NCBI RefSeq assembly: GCF_015704895.1
Contig: NZ_JADQWB010000021.1
Span: forward strand, 22,095-86,094
Direction: 5' to 3'
DNA length: 64,000 nucleotides
Source: Agrobacterium leguminum
GTDB taxonomy: Bacteria > Pseudomonadota > Alphaproteobacteria > Rhizobiales > Rhizobiaceae
A program made the translations under genes and the position numbers. Each line of letters opens with the position of its first letter. Position 1 is the first letter of the stretch. The notes beneath the pieces are model-generated. The model searched no databases, was not told the DNA's origin, and worked only from the letters and a program-made list of their open reading frames with translations. Below are positions 53,901-63,980 of this stretch, one piece after another.

Positions 53901-54360
53901 CATGACCGGCTGGCAGCTTGTGACGAAACTGCGTGAAGCCGGCCAGACTGCACCGCTCATCATGCTCTCGGCCAATATCGGCGACGGGACAGTGGCGGGT
54001 GCTGGAGAAGACAACCACAATGACGCCATCGCCAAGCCTGTCGATATCCGCCAGCTTTGCGACAGGCTTGCCGTGCATCTCGGCCTGAAATGGATCTACG
54101 AGGCGGATATGCCGCCCCCGCCATCGCCCGTGGCGCAGATCGTCCATCCCGGCGCAATTCACATTCAGGATTTGCAGCGGCTCGGCGAAATAGGCTACAT
54201 ACGCGGCATCGAGGCGAAACTCGCCGATCTTGCCCGCAACACGGAAAACCTGCCCTTCACGCAGGAGCTCGGCACCTATGTGCAGGCCTTCGATCTGGCC
54301 GGTTATGCGCATTTTCTCAAACGGTTTGCGGATAGTGACACGGGAGACGGCAAGGCATGA
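50971..54360 (+). CDS. NCS1-like transporter fused to hybrid histidine kinase and receiver
   Basis: 1129 residues from the ATG at 50971; an earlier in-frame start at 50914 overlaps the SDR gene. Domains in order: (1) about residues 1-500, some 12 membrane helices resembling the purine-cytosine/allantoin permease (NCS1) fold; (2) residues 503-540, an eight-cysteine module; (3) about 565-640, two more membrane helices; (4) a coiled coil and HisKA with GLSHELRTPLNAV, phospho-acceptor His686; (5) HATPase with NLISNAIKFT, DTGRGI and GLGLGLTI; (6) a receiver with VVVDDNEDHRE, acceptor Asp972 and a late AIAKPVD; (7) a C-terminal tail of about 100 residues. It is probably a transporter-like receptor for a purine-, pyrimidine- or ureide-like nitrogen compound that feeds the overlapping response regulator. 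The transport function may be lost. Confidence 0.9.
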   Translation: MAARQRIIPVRREYNRWVANQTLEDYALRFTAKSARQFSSNRISHTAIGAISFLALEAIGGAITLSYGTTNAFYAILVAAIAMLAVGLPISRYAIRHGVDIDLLTRGASFGYIGSTITSLIYAAFTFMLFAIEASIMSGALELALGIPLWIGYIISAVMVIPLVTHGVRLISRFQIVTQPFWIILNVLPFVFIALMDWEKYDLWRAFAGIHHASGPPGTVADFNLVEFGAASAVILALMSQIGEQVDFLRFLPAEGQSRLRHRIAVFLAGSGWVVVGVPKLLAGSFLVVLTFSSGVSVDRAADPAQMYLTAFGYMIPNETAAMLLMVAFVVVSQLKINVMNAYAGSLAWSNFFSRLTHSHPGRVVWLVFNVAIALLLMELGIYRLLEETLGIFSIIAMAWLCTISADLFINKPLGLAPPGIEFKRAHLYDINPVGVGSMALSATIALMAHFGAFGPLAASLAPYLTLIVAFMASPLIAWGTKGRFYLARKPRQKWREESSITCSICEHPFEPEDMAWCPAYAAPICSLCCSLDSRCHDMCKPKAKLNYQVATVAKSFLPDQLVAKLATRLGRYGMAAAIAVTAIGGILAMIAHQVGTASPETADVVNRTILIVFFVFAVIAGIVCWFLVLAHDSRVVAEEESSRQNTLLLKEIAAHKKTDAALQDAKETAEAANRAKSRYVVGLSHELRTPLNAVLGYAQILERDDTIPPPRQSAIKVIRRSADHLSGLIDGLLDISKIEAGRLQVYSNEINIQDFLDQIVDMFRPQAQAKGLEFRHDRSRALPQYVRTDEKRLRQILVNLISNAIKFTDEGAVTFDVGYRSQVASFTVSDTGRGIAEKDLARIYEPFQRGEADSVRPMPGLGLGLTITRLLTNTLGGEISVSSTKDEGSTFRVRLMLSAVHRPSTAPAAEKTIRSYSGPRRTIVVVDDNEDHRELMRQVLSPLDFVVLTAQSGPECLTLIEGVKPDLFLIDISMPGMTGWQLVTKLREAGQTAPLIMLSANIGDGTVAGAGEDNHNDAIAKPVDIRQLCDRLAVHLGLKWIYEADMPPPPSPVAQIVHPGAIHIQDLQRLGEIGYIRGIEAKLADLARNTENLPFTQELGTYVQAFDLAGYAHFLKRFADSDTGDGKA

Positions 54361-55286
54361 GCGGTCAGGCGGCGGCAGCCCCGAGAGACATCGTATTGCT
54401 GGTGGATGACAGCCCGGAAGCACTCGGGTTCCTCACCGATGCGCTGGAACAGTCAGGCTTTTCCGCCCTCATCGCCACCTCTGGCCAGGCCGCGCTCAAC
54501 ATTGCCGAACGCATCACGCCCGATATCATCCTGCTCGACGCCGTCATGCCGGCCATGGACGGTTTCGAGACATGCCGCCGCCTGAAGGCCAATGCGGCGG
54601 TGACGCAGGTACCCGTCATCTTCATGACCGGGCTGACGGAGACCGAACATGTGGTGCGGGCACTCGAATCCGGCGGTGTCGATTATCTGACCAAGCCGAT
54701 CAACATCGATGAGTTGCGCGCCCGCATCCGCGTGCACCTTTCCAATGCCCGCTCGGCCCAAAGCGCCCGCGTCGCGCTCGATGCCGCCGGCCGCCACCTG
54801 CTTGCCGTGCGCGCCAATGGCGCCATCCACTGGTCGACGCCACAGGCGACGCGGCTCGTCAACGCCGCCACCGGCCGCGACGACGGCATGGAAATCGTCA
54901 CCAGCCATATCGGCCGCTGGCTCGCAGAACGGGCGGCGGCGGAAACCGGCCGCGACGTGCCGCTGACGATCACCGAGGCCGGGCGGCCTGCCCTGCAGCT
55001 GTCCTTCCTTGGCGCCATGGGGCCGGATGAATTCCTCTTCCGCCTCACCGCCGCCAATGAGAAATCCGGCGACCACCTGCTGCGCGAGCATTTTTCCCTC
55101 ACCGCCCGGGAATCGGAAGTGTTGCTGTGGATCGCGAGGGGCAAGTCCAACCGCGATATTGGCGATATTCTCGGCCTTTCCGCGAGAACCGTGAACAAGC
55201 ATCTGGAGCAGATCTATGTGAAGCTCGGGGTGGAAAACCGGGCATCGGCGGCTGTGAAGGCGGCGCATATTCTGCATCAGGGGTGA
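54357..55286 (+). CDS. Response regulator with LuxR-type DNA-binding domain
   Basis: 309 residues, start overlapping the kinase stop (ATGA). The receiver has VLLVDDSPEALG, acceptor Asp in IILLDAVMPAMDG, and DYLTKPIN with the conserved Lys. A middle segment of about 100 residues (HLLAVRANGAIHWSTPQATR) looks PAS-like. The C-terminal HTH is LTARESEVLLWIARGKSNRD followed by IGDILGLSARTVNKHLEQIY. It is the evident output of the transporter-linked kinase. The genes it controls are not shown by the sequence; urt, liv and the SDR gene are nearby candidates. Confidence 0.92.
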   Translation: MSGQAAAAPRDIVLLVDDSPEALGFLTDALEQSGFSALIATSGQAALNIAERITPDIILLDAVMPAMDGFETCRRLKANAAVTQVPVIFMTGLTETEHVVRALESGGVDYLTKPINIDELRARIRVHLSNARSAQSARVALDAAGRHLLAVRANGAIHWSTPQATRLVNAATGRDDGMEIVTSHIGRWLAERAAAETGRDVPLTITEAGRPALQLSFLGAMGPDEFLFRLTAANEKSGDHLLREHFSLTARESEVLLWIARGKSNRDIGDILGLSARTVNKHLEQIYVKLGVENRASAAVKAAHILHQG

Positions 55287-55370
55287 CGACAGCCATTATT
55301 ATGGTAGATTGTCCGACATATTCCGCTTGAGTTTACTATGTCCGCTTATTGGGCGAGCGTCCGCCGCTTG

Positions 55371-55497
55371 TTTCTTCTCCCCGCCGGGGAGAAGTCCGCG
55401 GTAGCGGGATGAGGGGGCAAGCTCTCCGAAATCCGGCAACGTTGCCCCCTCATCCGACCCTTCGGGCCACCTTCTCCCCCTCGGGGAGAAGAAACAA
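55371..55497. repeat. RIME/ABC-like palindromic repeat, type B
   Basis: CTTCTCCCCGCCGGGGAGAAG on the left and CTTCTCCCCCTCGGGGAGAAG on the right, same orientation as the copy at 48071. It lies between the response regulator and P-loop ATPase genes. Confidence 0.85.
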
Positions 55498-55558
55498 GGG
55501 GCAACGCCGCAACCCACCCTCAAAATACCCCGCATCCCCCAACAAGGAGGACGTTCCC

Positions 55559-56083
55559 ATGGACCGTTTCATCATCCTTTCCGGCTGCTCCGGCGGCGGA
55601 AAGTCCACGCTTCTCGCCGAGCTTGCCCGACGCGGTTTCGCCACCGTGGAAGAGCCCGGCCGCCGCATCGTCGTCGAAGAAACCCGCAATGGCGGCACGG
55701 CCCTGCCGTGGATCGACATCGAAGCCTTCGCCCGCCGCGCCATCGCCATGGCGCTCGAAGACCGGCAAAAGGCCCCGCCGGAAGGCCCGGTCTTCTTCGA
55801 TCGCGGTCTGATCGACGCCGCCTCCGCGCTTCGCCATATAAATGGCGATGCCTTCATCGAGACGCTGGTGGCTGCACACCGCTATAATCGTCTGGTCTTC
55901 CTCACCCCGCCATGGCCGGAAATCTACAGGGGCGACAGCGAGCGCAAGCATGGCTTCGACGTGGCGATTGAGGAATATGAGCGTTTGCTCCGCGATTATG
56001 ACGAGCTTGGCTACGATATTTCCGTGCTTCCGAAATCCGGCATAGAGGAACGCGCGGACTTTATTCTGACGCGGATCGACTGA
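55559..56083 (+). CDS. Small P-loop ATPase/kinase (AAA_28-like)
   Basis: 174 residues from the ATG at 55559, preceded by a strong AGGAGG at 8 bp. FIILSGCSGGGKSTLLAELA is a Walker A motif. EPGRRIVVEE, FFDRGLIDAASAL and LVFLTPPWPEIYRGDSER follow, a pattern of the AAA_28/NadR-like small kinases. The substrate is unknown. It is preceded by a repeat and likely transcribed alone. Confidence 0.85.
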   Translation: MDRFIILSGCSGGGKSTLLAELARRGFATVEEPGRRIVVEETRNGGTALPWIDIEAFARRAIAMALEDRQKAPPEGPVFFDRGLIDAASALRHINGDAFIETLVAAHRYNRLVFLTPPWPEIYRGDSERKHGFDVAIEEYERLLRDYDELGYDISVLPKSGIEERADFILTRID

Positions 56084-56107
56084 AGCGCCCTGGCAAGAGA
56101 ATGGGCT

Positions 56108-56824
56108 TCAGCGGTTTTCGAGCAATTGCGAGACGGTGACAAACTCAAACCCGCGTTGACGCAGACCGTCGATGATCAAGGGCAAAGCCTGCCGGGATAT
56201 CTCGCGGCTTCGATACATGACATGCATGATGATGATGGAGCCGTTTCCGGTCTGCTCGATGACGTGTCTGGCGAAGGCGGCCGCATCCTCGGCGACATCG
56301 GGAAAGGATTCCGGTTCGACATCCCACATGATGGTTTTCCGGTCATGCCGGGAAAGATACCAGGGCAAGGTGAGCAGCTTCTTGCCATAGGGCGGGCGGA
56401 ACATGATCTCGCCTTCATAACCCGCAGTCCGAATGGCCGCATCGGTGCGCTCGATCTCTTGCCCGATCCGCGCCGGCCCCATCAGCATCATGTTGGAATG
56501 CGTGTAACTATGGTTGCCGATCTGATGCCCCTCGCTGACGATCATGCGCGCCTGCGGCAGATTCTCTTCGGTCTCCTGACCGGTCAAAAAGAAAGTCGCT
56601 TTTACCCTACGCTCCCTCAGGATCGCCAAAACATCAGGCGTGAAACGCACCGACGGCCCGTCGTCGAAAGTCAGCGCCACCATCGGCCTCGCTGTTTCAA
56701 CCCTTGCGATGATGCCGCCGAATAATTGCGTCGTCCGGGATTTGCTGAAGAAATGCAGGCCGACAAGCGCCGTCGCCAGCACGGCGAGAACAAGGAAGAG
56801 CGACACGGCTCGTTTTGTCGTCAT
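56108..56824 (-). CDS. Polysaccharide deacetylase (CE4), membrane-anchored
   Basis: 238 residues; the ATG at 56824 has GAGGG 6 bp upstream and is preferred to 56830. One N-terminal helix (AVSLFLVLAVLATALVGLHF) anchors it toward the periplasm. CE4 motifs are complete: ALTFDDGPS (motif 1), GNHSYTHSNM (2), IMFRPPYGKK (3) and MWDVEPESFPD (4). It removes N- or O-acetyl groups from a polysaccharide or peptidoglycan. The target is not given by context. Confidence 0.9.
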   Translation of the reverse strand: MTTKRAVSLFLVLAVLATALVGLHFFSKSRTTQLFGGIIARVETARPMVALTFDDGPSVRFTPDVLAILRERRVKATFFLTGQETEENLPQARMIVSEGHQIGNHSYTHSNMMLMGPARIGQEIERTDAAIRTAGYEGEIMFRPPYGKKLLTLPWYLSRHDRKTIMWDVEPESFPDVAEDAAAFARHVIEQTGNGSIIIMHVMYRSREISRQALPLIIDGLRQRGFEFVTVSQLLENR

Positions 56825-56900
56825 TGCCATCCCTCATTGCAGTTTCCCGAGAGGATTGGTTTCCTGCCTTGTTGTCCCTAGTATGGCCGAGACCGCAAAC

Positions 56901-56927
56901 AAAAAGCCCGGCATCGCTGCCGGGCTT
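56901..56927 (-). terminator. Intrinsic terminator of liv operon
   Basis: On the minus strand AAGCCCGGCA, loop GCGA, TGCCGGGCTT and then more T, 23 bp after the livK stop. Confidence 0.85.
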
Positions 56928-56949
56928 CGATAGGGTGTCGCAGAAGGGC

Positions 56950-58068
56950 TTAGCTGCCCTGCTGGATGTAGGTGAACTTGCCGTCCGGACCCTTCTTCCA
57001 TTCGTACATGACGTAGCCGGGAAGCTTCGGGTCGCCTTTCTCGTCGAAGGAGATCTCGCCGAGCGCGGTCGGGAAGGTACCGGACTTCAGGGCCTCGGCA
57101 ACCTTTTCCGGCTCTACGGAACCGGCGGCCTTCGCCGCACCGGCAATCGCCTGCATCGCGGCATAGGAGTAGAGCGTGTAGGCTTCCGGGTTGAAGCCGG
57201 CGGCCTTGAACTTCTCTACCAGCTCCTTGTTTTCCGGGCGCAGCGTCGGATCGGGGCCGAAGGTGTTGAGCGTGCCTTCGACGGCGTCGCCGGCGATGGA
57301 AGCAAGTTCGTTCGAGACGATACCGTCGCCCGAAACGAGCTTGGCCTTCAGGCCCTGGTCAGCCGCCTGACGGATGATGAGGCCGGCTTCGGTGTGCAGG
57401 CCGCCCCAGTAGATGATGGAAACGCCGGCTTCCTTCATCTTGGAGATCAGCGCGGAGAAGTCCTTATCGCCGACGTTGACGCCTTCATACATGACTTCCG
57501 TCACGCCGGCGGCATTGGCAGCCTTCTTGGTTTCATCGGCAAGGCCCTGACCGTAAGGCGTCTTGTCGTGAATGATGGCGACCTTGGCGTCCTTGAAATG
57601 ATCGGCCAGGTACTTGCCGGCAATGCCGCCCTGCTGGTCGTCACGGCCGCAGGTACGGAACGTGTTCCACAGGCCGCGCTCGGTGAAGACCGGGTTGGTT
57701 GCGGCGGGTGTGATTTCGAGAATGCCGTTTTCGGCATAAACTTCAGAAGCCGGAATGGAAACGCCGGAGTTGAAGTGACCGACAACGAATTTCACGCCGT
57801 CAGCGACGAATTTGTTGGCAACCGAAATACCCTGCTTGGGGTCGGATACGTCGTCGCCCAGCACGATCTTGATCTGCTCGCCATTGATGCCGCCGGCGGC
57901 ATTGATGTCTTTCGCGGCCTGTTCGGCACCCTTCTGGATCTGAGCGCCGAAAGCAGCGTTCGGGCCGGTCAGCGGTGCGCCGACAGCGATCACGACATCG
58001 GCCCAGGCCGAACCGCCAAACGCGACCATGGCGGTCAGCGCAACAGCGGAAAGAAGAGACTTCTTCAT
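56950..58068 (-). CDS. livK: Branched-chain amino-acid binding protein (LivK/BraC-like)
   Basis: 372 residues from the ATG at 58068 (GGGAG 8 bp upstream); the longer frame is rejected. Signal peptide [20 protein letters not shown], mature start [40 protein letters not shown] and [14 protein letters not shown] are the ligand-site region of LIV binding proteins. It is the last gene of the liv block, the usual rhizobial position of braC. Confidence 0.92.
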   Translation of the reverse strand: MKKSLLSAVALTAMVAFGGSAWADVVIAVGAPLTGPNAAFGAQIQKGAEQAAKDINAAGGINGEQIKIVLGDDVSDPKQGISVANKFVADGVKFVVGHFNSGVSIPASEVYAENGILEITPAATNPVFTERGLWNTFRTCGRDDQQGGIAGKYLADHFKDAKVAIIHDKTPYGQGLADETKKAANAAGVTEVMYEGVNVGDKDFSALISKMKEAGVSIIYWGGLHTEAGLIIRQAADQGLKAKLVSGDGIVSNELASIAGDAVEGTLNTFGPDPTLRPENKELVEKFKAAGFNPEAYTLYSYAAMQAIAGAAKAAGSVEPEKVAEALKSGTFPTALGEISFDEKGDPKLPGYVMYEWKKGPDGKFTYIQQGS

Positions 58069-58187
58069 TACTTTACTCCCAGTTCCTTTGGATGGGTTGA
58101 TTGCAAGGACCTGTTCAGTACCCACCTTCACTGAACAGGAAACTGTTCCACTCTGACGAGCATTGTGCAGCCGGAAAAATCCGCCTG

Positions 58188-58541
58188 TCAATCTTTCTTC
58201 TTGTAGGAAAATGCCGATGTCCGGTCGTAAAGCCAATAGTAGTTATTGACCATCTGGCTTGTCCGGCGCGTGCGGAAACCGACGCTGGAAAAAACCAGAA
58301 GAAGAACGACGTCAAACACGTAATAGAAGCCGTTGATGAACGGCCCGTTGAACAGCGCGTGATGCAGAAACCGCATCACCACACCCAGAGCGAGCGTATA
58401 GATCACCACCCGCGTATAACCGCCCCAGCCATCGGCCACGGACTTGCCCGTGCGCCATGCCGTCCAGAAACCCAGAAGAACAACCAGCGCGCGCAGAACA
58501 TACCGCACGCCGTTATCCGTTTCGAAAAAAAGGCCCTGCAT
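58188..58541 (-). CDS. Small membrane protein of the liv locus (DUF6867-like)
   Basis: 117 residues from the ATG at 58541, which has GGGGAAAGAG just upstream; an ATG at 58553 lacks a ribosome site. Three hydrophobic stretches ([47 protein letters not shown]) and a C-terminal basic tail. I believe this is the family called DUF6867, conserved within rhizobial liv operons. An accessory role in the importer is inferred only from position. Confidence 0.72.
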   Translation of the reverse strand: MQGLFFETDNGVRYVLRALVVLLGFWTAWRTGKSVADGWGGYTRVVIYTLALGVVMRFLHHALFNGPFINGFYYVFDVVLLLVFSSVGFRTRRTSQMVNNYYWLYDRTSAFSYKKKD

Positions 58542-58723
58542 CTCTTTCCCCATCAGTGCCGGGCAGAAACGCCCTGACCCTGCCTTGTCTGTCGTCCCGT
58601 CGTTTTCCCGCCGGGCATTTTATTGTTTGCACCCCGCCATGGTTCCTTAAGGTTTGGCCGAAAGGACGACAGGCCGCCGTTTGCAGTCTTGCGCCGCAAA
58701 ATTTCCGGCGCAAGTAAAATCTT

Positions 58724-59452
58724 TCAGTGCCGTCCGCCTTCGAGATAGGCGGCGCGCACCTGCGGATCGGCGAGCAGTTCCCTGCCCGAACCGCTCATCG
58801 TCACCTTGCCGTTGACCATCACATAGGCGCGGTCGGAAAGCTTGAGCGCGGCAAAGGCGTTCTGCTCCACGAGGAAGACGGTCAGCCCCTCTTCCTGGTT
58901 GAGTTTCTTGATCGCCTCGAAAATGCCCTTGACGATCAAGGGTGCGAGACCGAGCGACGGCTCGTCCAGCAGCAGGAGCTTCGGCCGCGCCATCAGCGCG
59001 CGGCCGATGGAAAGCATCTGCTGCTCGCCGCCGGAAAGCGTACCGCCGCGCTGGCTCTGGCGCTCCTTCAGGCGCGGGAACATCACGAAGATCTTCTCGA
59101 CGTCTTCCTTGAAATATTTCAGGTTATCGAGATTGGCGCCCATCTGCAGGTTTTCCAGCACCGTCATGCGCGGGAAAATCCGGCGGCCTTCGGGCGACTG
59201 GGCAATGCGCTTGCGCGCGATCAGATGGGTCGGCAGATGGGTAATATCCTCGCCGTCGAAGATCACCTGGCCGGCACGCGCCTGCGGGCTGCCGCAGATG
59301 GTCATCATCAGCGTCGACTTGCCGGCGCCGTTGGCGCCGATCAGGCTGACGATCTCACCCTTCTTGACCTCGACATCGACACCGGCCAGAGCCCGGATAT
59401 TGCCATAATAGGTTTCGACACCCTGGACTTTCAGAAGCGGTTCACCGGACAT
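58724..59452 (-). CDS. livF: Branched-chain amino-acid ABC ATPase LivF
   Basis: 242 residues: Walker A GANGAGKST, signature LSGGEQQMLSIGRALM, Walker B LLLLDEPSLGLAPLIV. The first base of its start is shared with the livG stop. It acts with LivG on the LivHM permease. Confidence 0.93.
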   Translation of the reverse strand: MSGEPLLKVQGVETYYGNIRALAGVDVEVKKGEIVSLIGANGAGKSTLMMTICGSPQARAGQVIFDGEDITHLPTHLIARKRIAQSPEGRRIFPRMTVLENLQMGANLDNLKYFKEDVEKIFVMFPRLKERQSQRGGTLSGGEQQMLSIGRALMARPKLLLLDEPSLGLAPLIVKGIFEAIKKLNQEEGLTVFLVEQNAFAALKLSDRAYVMVNGKVTMSGSGRELLADPQVRAAYLEGGRH

Positions 59453-60333
59453 CAGGCCGCTCCTCCGTCGAGTTCTTCCGCAATCACGTCTTCCACTTCA
59501 TCATCCTCGACACCCAGATAGGCGGCGATGACCTTCGGGTCGTTCTTCACATGGTCCGGCGTGCCGTCGGAAATCTTCTGGCCATATTCCAGAACCACCA
59601 CATGGTCGGAAATCTGCATCACCACGGACATGTCGTGCTCGATGAGGAGCAGCGACGTGCCCTCGTCGCGAATGCCGCGCAGAAGCGCGTTGAGCGCCAG
59701 CGATTCCTTCGGGTTGAGGCCGGCGGCCGGCTCGTCGAGGCACAAAAGCTCCGGCCCCGTGCACATGGCGCGGGCGATTTCCAGACGGCGCTGCGCACCA
59801 TAGGGAAGGTCGCCGGCCGGGTCGTCGGCGCGGTCGATCAGATCGGCCTTTTCCAGCCAGTATTTGGCCTTTTCGATAGAGGCATCCACCGCCCGCCGGT
59901 AAGCGGGCAGGCCGAGAAGACCGAGGATCGTGTAACCCGAGGCCTTCATCAGCGCATTGTGCTGCGCCACCAGCAGGTTTTCCAGAACCGTGAGGCCCGA
60001 AAACAGGCGGATGTTCTGGAAGGTGCGCGCCACCTTGGCCTTCTTGGTGATTTCGAAATCCGGCAGGCGCTCGAGAAGATGCGCCTCGCCGCTTTGCTGG
60101 CGCATGGTGATCATGCCCATGGTCGGCTTGTAGAAGCCGGTGATGCAGTTGAAAACCGTGGTCTTTCCAGCACCGTTGGGGCCGATCAACGCCGTGATCT
60201 CGCCGCGCTTCGCCTCGAAGGAGAAGTCGTTGATGGCCATCAGGCCGCCGAAGCGCATCGAGAGATGTTCGACCTTGAGGATCGTATCGCCAGTCGTATT
60301 GGGTGTCATTGTTGCCGTTCCGGAAGCCATCAA
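59452..60333 (-). CDS. livG: Branched-chain amino-acid ABC ATPase LivG
   Basis: 293 residues: Walker [30 protein letters not shown], signature [16 protein letters not shown], Walker [16 protein letters not shown]. It ends in an acidic tail ([18 protein letters not shown]) that is longer than in most LivG proteins. Its start overlaps the livM stop. Confidence 0.93.
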   Translation of the reverse strand: MMASGTATMTPNTTGDTILKVEHLSMRFGGLMAINDFSFEAKRGEITALIGPNGAGKTTVFNCITGFYKPTMGMITMRQQSGEAHLLERLPDFEITKKAKVARTFQNIRLFSGLTVLENLLVAQHNALMKASGYTILGLLGLPAYRRAVDASIEKAKYWLEKADLIDRADDPAGDLPYGAQRRLEIARAMCTGPELLCLDEPAAGLNPKESLALNALLRGIRDEGTSLLLIEHDMSVVMQISDHVVVLEYGQKISDGTPDHVKNDPKVIAAYLGVEDDEVEDVIAEELDGGAA

Positions 60334-61727
60334 CCGTGACCTTCCTTGGTAAAGCTGCCGGAGACGGCCTTGCGTTCCTTAAGGAAGGCCGTGGGTTCAC
60401 GCGAGCCGACGAAGCCGCGCGGCTTGAACAGCATGACGATGACCATGGCAAGGCCGAAGAGCAGCATACGGTAAAGTTCAGGCGTGAAGTCGGGCCCGAA
60501 GACATGCTTCAGGAACTCCATTTCGCGCAGAAGCTCGGTGCCGCCGACCATGACCAGCGCCGCAATGGCGATACCCGTCAGCGAGCCCATGCCGCCGAGA
60601 ACGACGATGGCAAGAATGACGGCGGATTCGAGGAACACGAAGCTTTCCGGCGAAACGAAACCCTGACGCGCGGCGAAGAACGAGCCGGCGAAACCGCCGA
60701 ACATCGCGCCCGTCGCAAAGGCGGTGAGCTTGGTGATGACGGTATCGATGCCGAGCGAACGGCAGGCGATTTCGTCCTCACGCAGCGCCTCCCAGGCGCG
60801 GCCGATTGGCATGCGGCGCAGGCGAATGGTCACATAGGCCGTCAGCATGCAAAGCAGCAGGATCACATAGAACAGGAAAATCTTGTAATAGGCCGACGAC
60901 ATCGACAGGCCGAAGGCCTTGGCGAAATTGTTCGACGCGCCGACATCGAAGGACCAGATGCCGAAGACGGACGCCTTGGCGATGCCGGAAATGCCGAAGG
61001 TGCCCTTGGTCACATCCGTCCAGTTCAAAAGCACGAGGCGGATGATTTCACCGAAGGCGAGTGTCACGATTGCCAGATAGTCGCCGCGAAGACGAAGAAC
61101 CGGGAAACCGAGAATGATGCCCCAGAAGCCCGCGAGAATGCCGGCGACCGGCAGGAGCACCCAGAAGGACAGGCCGAAATGGCTTGAGAGCAGCGCATAG
61201 GAATAGGCGCCGACCGCATAAAAGGCCACGTAACCGAGATCGAGCAGGCCGGCGAGGCCGACGACGATGTTGAGGCCCCAGGCCAGCATCACATAGATCA
61301 GGATCTGGATGCCGAAATTGTCGACGAATTTCAGCGAACCCTGAAAGCCGAACAATTGCACGGCGATAACGGGATAAAGCAGCAGCAGGAGCAGCGCCAG
61401 CTTCAGGAAGTGCTTGTGGAAAAAGCCCTTCTCTTCGGAAATCTCCAGCACGCCGCTCTTGGCCTTGGCCAGCTTGCGACGATCCAGCGACGGCTTGATG
61501 AAGCCGACGACGAGGAAACGGCCGACAGCGGCAATGCCGACGAAGACCGCCAGAAGCCCCCAGCGGGTGCCCCAGATCAGCTGGTTGTTGATATCCTGAT
61601 AGGTGACGATGCCGACATAAAGAATGAACATGCCGAACGAGATGAGGCCCGCAATCAGGCCCTCCTTCACAGCCGTCGCCATCAGGCTCGGGCTGGAAGC
61701 AGCGTTGTCGGAAGCGATATTGGTCAT
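60330..61727 (-). CDS. livM: Branched-chain amino-acid ABC permease LivM
   Basis: 465 residues, about 10-11 helices. [20 protein letters not shown] is the conserved LivM segment, and [20 protein letters not shown] the coupling region. An extra N-terminal part of about 120 residues with two or three helices makes it longer than E. coli LivM (about 425). It starts 4 bp after the livH stop. Confidence 0.93.
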   Translation of the reverse strand: MTNIASDNAASSPSLMATAVKEGLIAGLISFGMFILYVGIVTYQDINNQLIWGTRWGLLAVFVGIAAVGRFLVVGFIKPSLDRRKLAKAKSGVLEISEEKGFFHKHFLKLALLLLLLYPVIAVQLFGFQGSLKFVDNFGIQILIYVMLAWGLNIVVGLAGLLDLGYVAFYAVGAYSYALLSSHFGLSFWVLLPVAGILAGFWGIILGFPVLRLRGDYLAIVTLAFGEIIRLVLLNWTDVTKGTFGISGIAKASVFGIWSFDVGASNNFAKAFGLSMSSAYYKIFLFYVILLLCMLTAYVTIRLRRMPIGRAWEALREDEIACRSLGIDTVITKLTAFATGAMFGGFAGSFFAARQGFVSPESFVFLESAVILAIVVLGGMGSLTGIAIAALVMVGGTELLREMEFLKHVFGPDFTPELYRMLLFGLAMVIVMLFKPRGFVGSREPTAFLKERKAVSGSFTKEGHG

Positions 61728-61731
61728 GGGA

Positions 61732-62634
<903 letters not shown>

Positions 62635-62968
62635 GTCTTTCCCCCGGGCACGACCTCGAATGGGCCACGCCTCGTTATGTTAATTATAGGAGCGCCCTTG
62701 CAGGCAGGCCCCCACCCCCAAAATGCATATCGTGTTCGTTAAAAATGTGAAGTCAAAAACGGGCGATCCTGCACAAAATTTGGAATTTCCACATGGACTG
62801 CCGCTTTCCCGGTCAAAAGAGCCATGATTTTGGCAGGAAGTGCTGAAAAAATGACGGCCGGATGCTTATTTCAGCATTGTCCGACGCCATTATTTGACGG
62901 GCAGCGGGCAAAGGAGTAGCGAAGATCGGAACGGCGATATCCCGCAGACGGGATCAATTGGCAAAGAG
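62635..62968. other. livH-cysQ divergent promoter region
   Basis: A 334-bp non-coding stretch with an AT-richer centre (62680-62780). It should hold promoters for livH (minus) and cysQ (plus). I see no clear operator palindrome. Confidence 0.5.
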
Positions 62969-63757
62969 ATGATCGACATATTGACGAAAGCGGCGCTGGA
63001 CGCCGGGCAGGCCATCATGGCGGTCCACCGTGCCGGCCCGCATGTGTCGTATAAGGATGACTGCTCGCCGGTGACCGAGGCCGATCAGCGCGCCGAGGCG
63101 ATCATTCTTGCGGCGCTGGCCGCCCATTTTCCCGATATCCCCGTGGTTGCCGAAGAGGCGGTATCGAGCGGCATCCTGCCGGAAACCGGTGCGGAATTCT
63201 TCCTCGTCGACCCGCTGGATGGCACCAAGGAATTCATTTCCGGCAAGGACGATTTCACCGTCAACATCGCGCTCATCCGCAACGGCGCTCCGGTGGCCGG
63301 CGTGGTTTACGCCCCCTGCCGCGGGCAGGCATGGACGGGCGAGGACAACGCCGCCGAAAAGCTCGCCATTTCCGGCGAAGGCGCCATCCTGTCGCGCCAC
63401 CCCATCCGCGCGCGCCAGCGCGGCGCTTCCCCCGTGGCGCTGATCAGCCGCTCGCATTGCACGGCGAAAACGGAAGCCTTCGTGGCCGAACACGGCCTGA
63501 AGGACTGCATCTCCGTCGGCTCCTCGCTGAAATTCTGCATGCTGGCCGAGGGCGCCGCCGATATTTACCCCCGCTTCAGCCGCACCATGATGTGGGACAC
63601 GGCGGCCGGCGATGCCGTGCTGCGCGCTGCGGGCGGCAGGACGCTCGATTGCGAGGGCAGGCCGCTTGCATATGCGGTGAGGGGCGATGGCGAGGATGCG
63701 CTGGCCAATCCGGATTTCATTGCCGAAGGGGCGATGGCGGTGGAGCACGCGGGGTAA
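62969..63757 (+). CDS. cysQ: 3'(2'),5'-bisphosphate nucleotidase CysQ
   Basis: 262 residues from the ATG at 62969. Inositol-monophosphatase superfamily: VAEEAVSSG, the metal motif FLVDPLDGTKEFISGKDDFT and MWDTAAGDAVLRAAGG. The KEF-type sequence after DGT is characteristic of CysQ. It dephosphorylates PAP (or PAPS), keeping sulfate assimilation and sulfation flowing. Confidence 0.92.
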   Translation: MIDILTKAALDAGQAIMAVHRAGPHVSYKDDCSPVTEADQRAEAIILAALAAHFPDIPVVAEEAVSSGILPETGAEFFLVDPLDGTKEFISGKDDFTVNIALIRNGAPVAGVVYAPCRGQAWTGEDNAAEKLAISGEGAILSRHPIRARQRGASPVALISRSHCTAKTEAFVAEHGLKDCISVGSSLKFCMLAEGAADIYPRFSRTMMWDTAAGDAVLRAAGGRTLDCEGRPLAYAVRGDGEDALANPDFIAEGAMAVEHAG

Positions 63758-63824
63758 CAGGCGCTTGGCGTTTGCTGCGGCTCTTGCGACGTGCGGCATT
63801 GATGAGTTTCCGTGTGTGCGGTTT

Positions 63825-63980
63825 ACCCCCCTCTGCCCTGCCGGGCATCTCCCCCACAGGTGGGGAGATCGGCAAGGCGCACCGTCACCACTCCATACTC
63901 AAAGATCGAGATGACCGAGACATCGCCGCAAGTCGATCTCCCCCCTTGTGGGGGAGATGTCCGGCAGGACAGAGGGGGGT
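63825..63980. repeat. RIME-like palindromic repeat, type A
   Basis: Starts ACCCCCCTCTGCCCTGCCGG and ends CCGGCAGGACAGAGGGGGGT. It is the fourth copy, just after cysQ at the right edge of the window. Confidence 0.85.
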
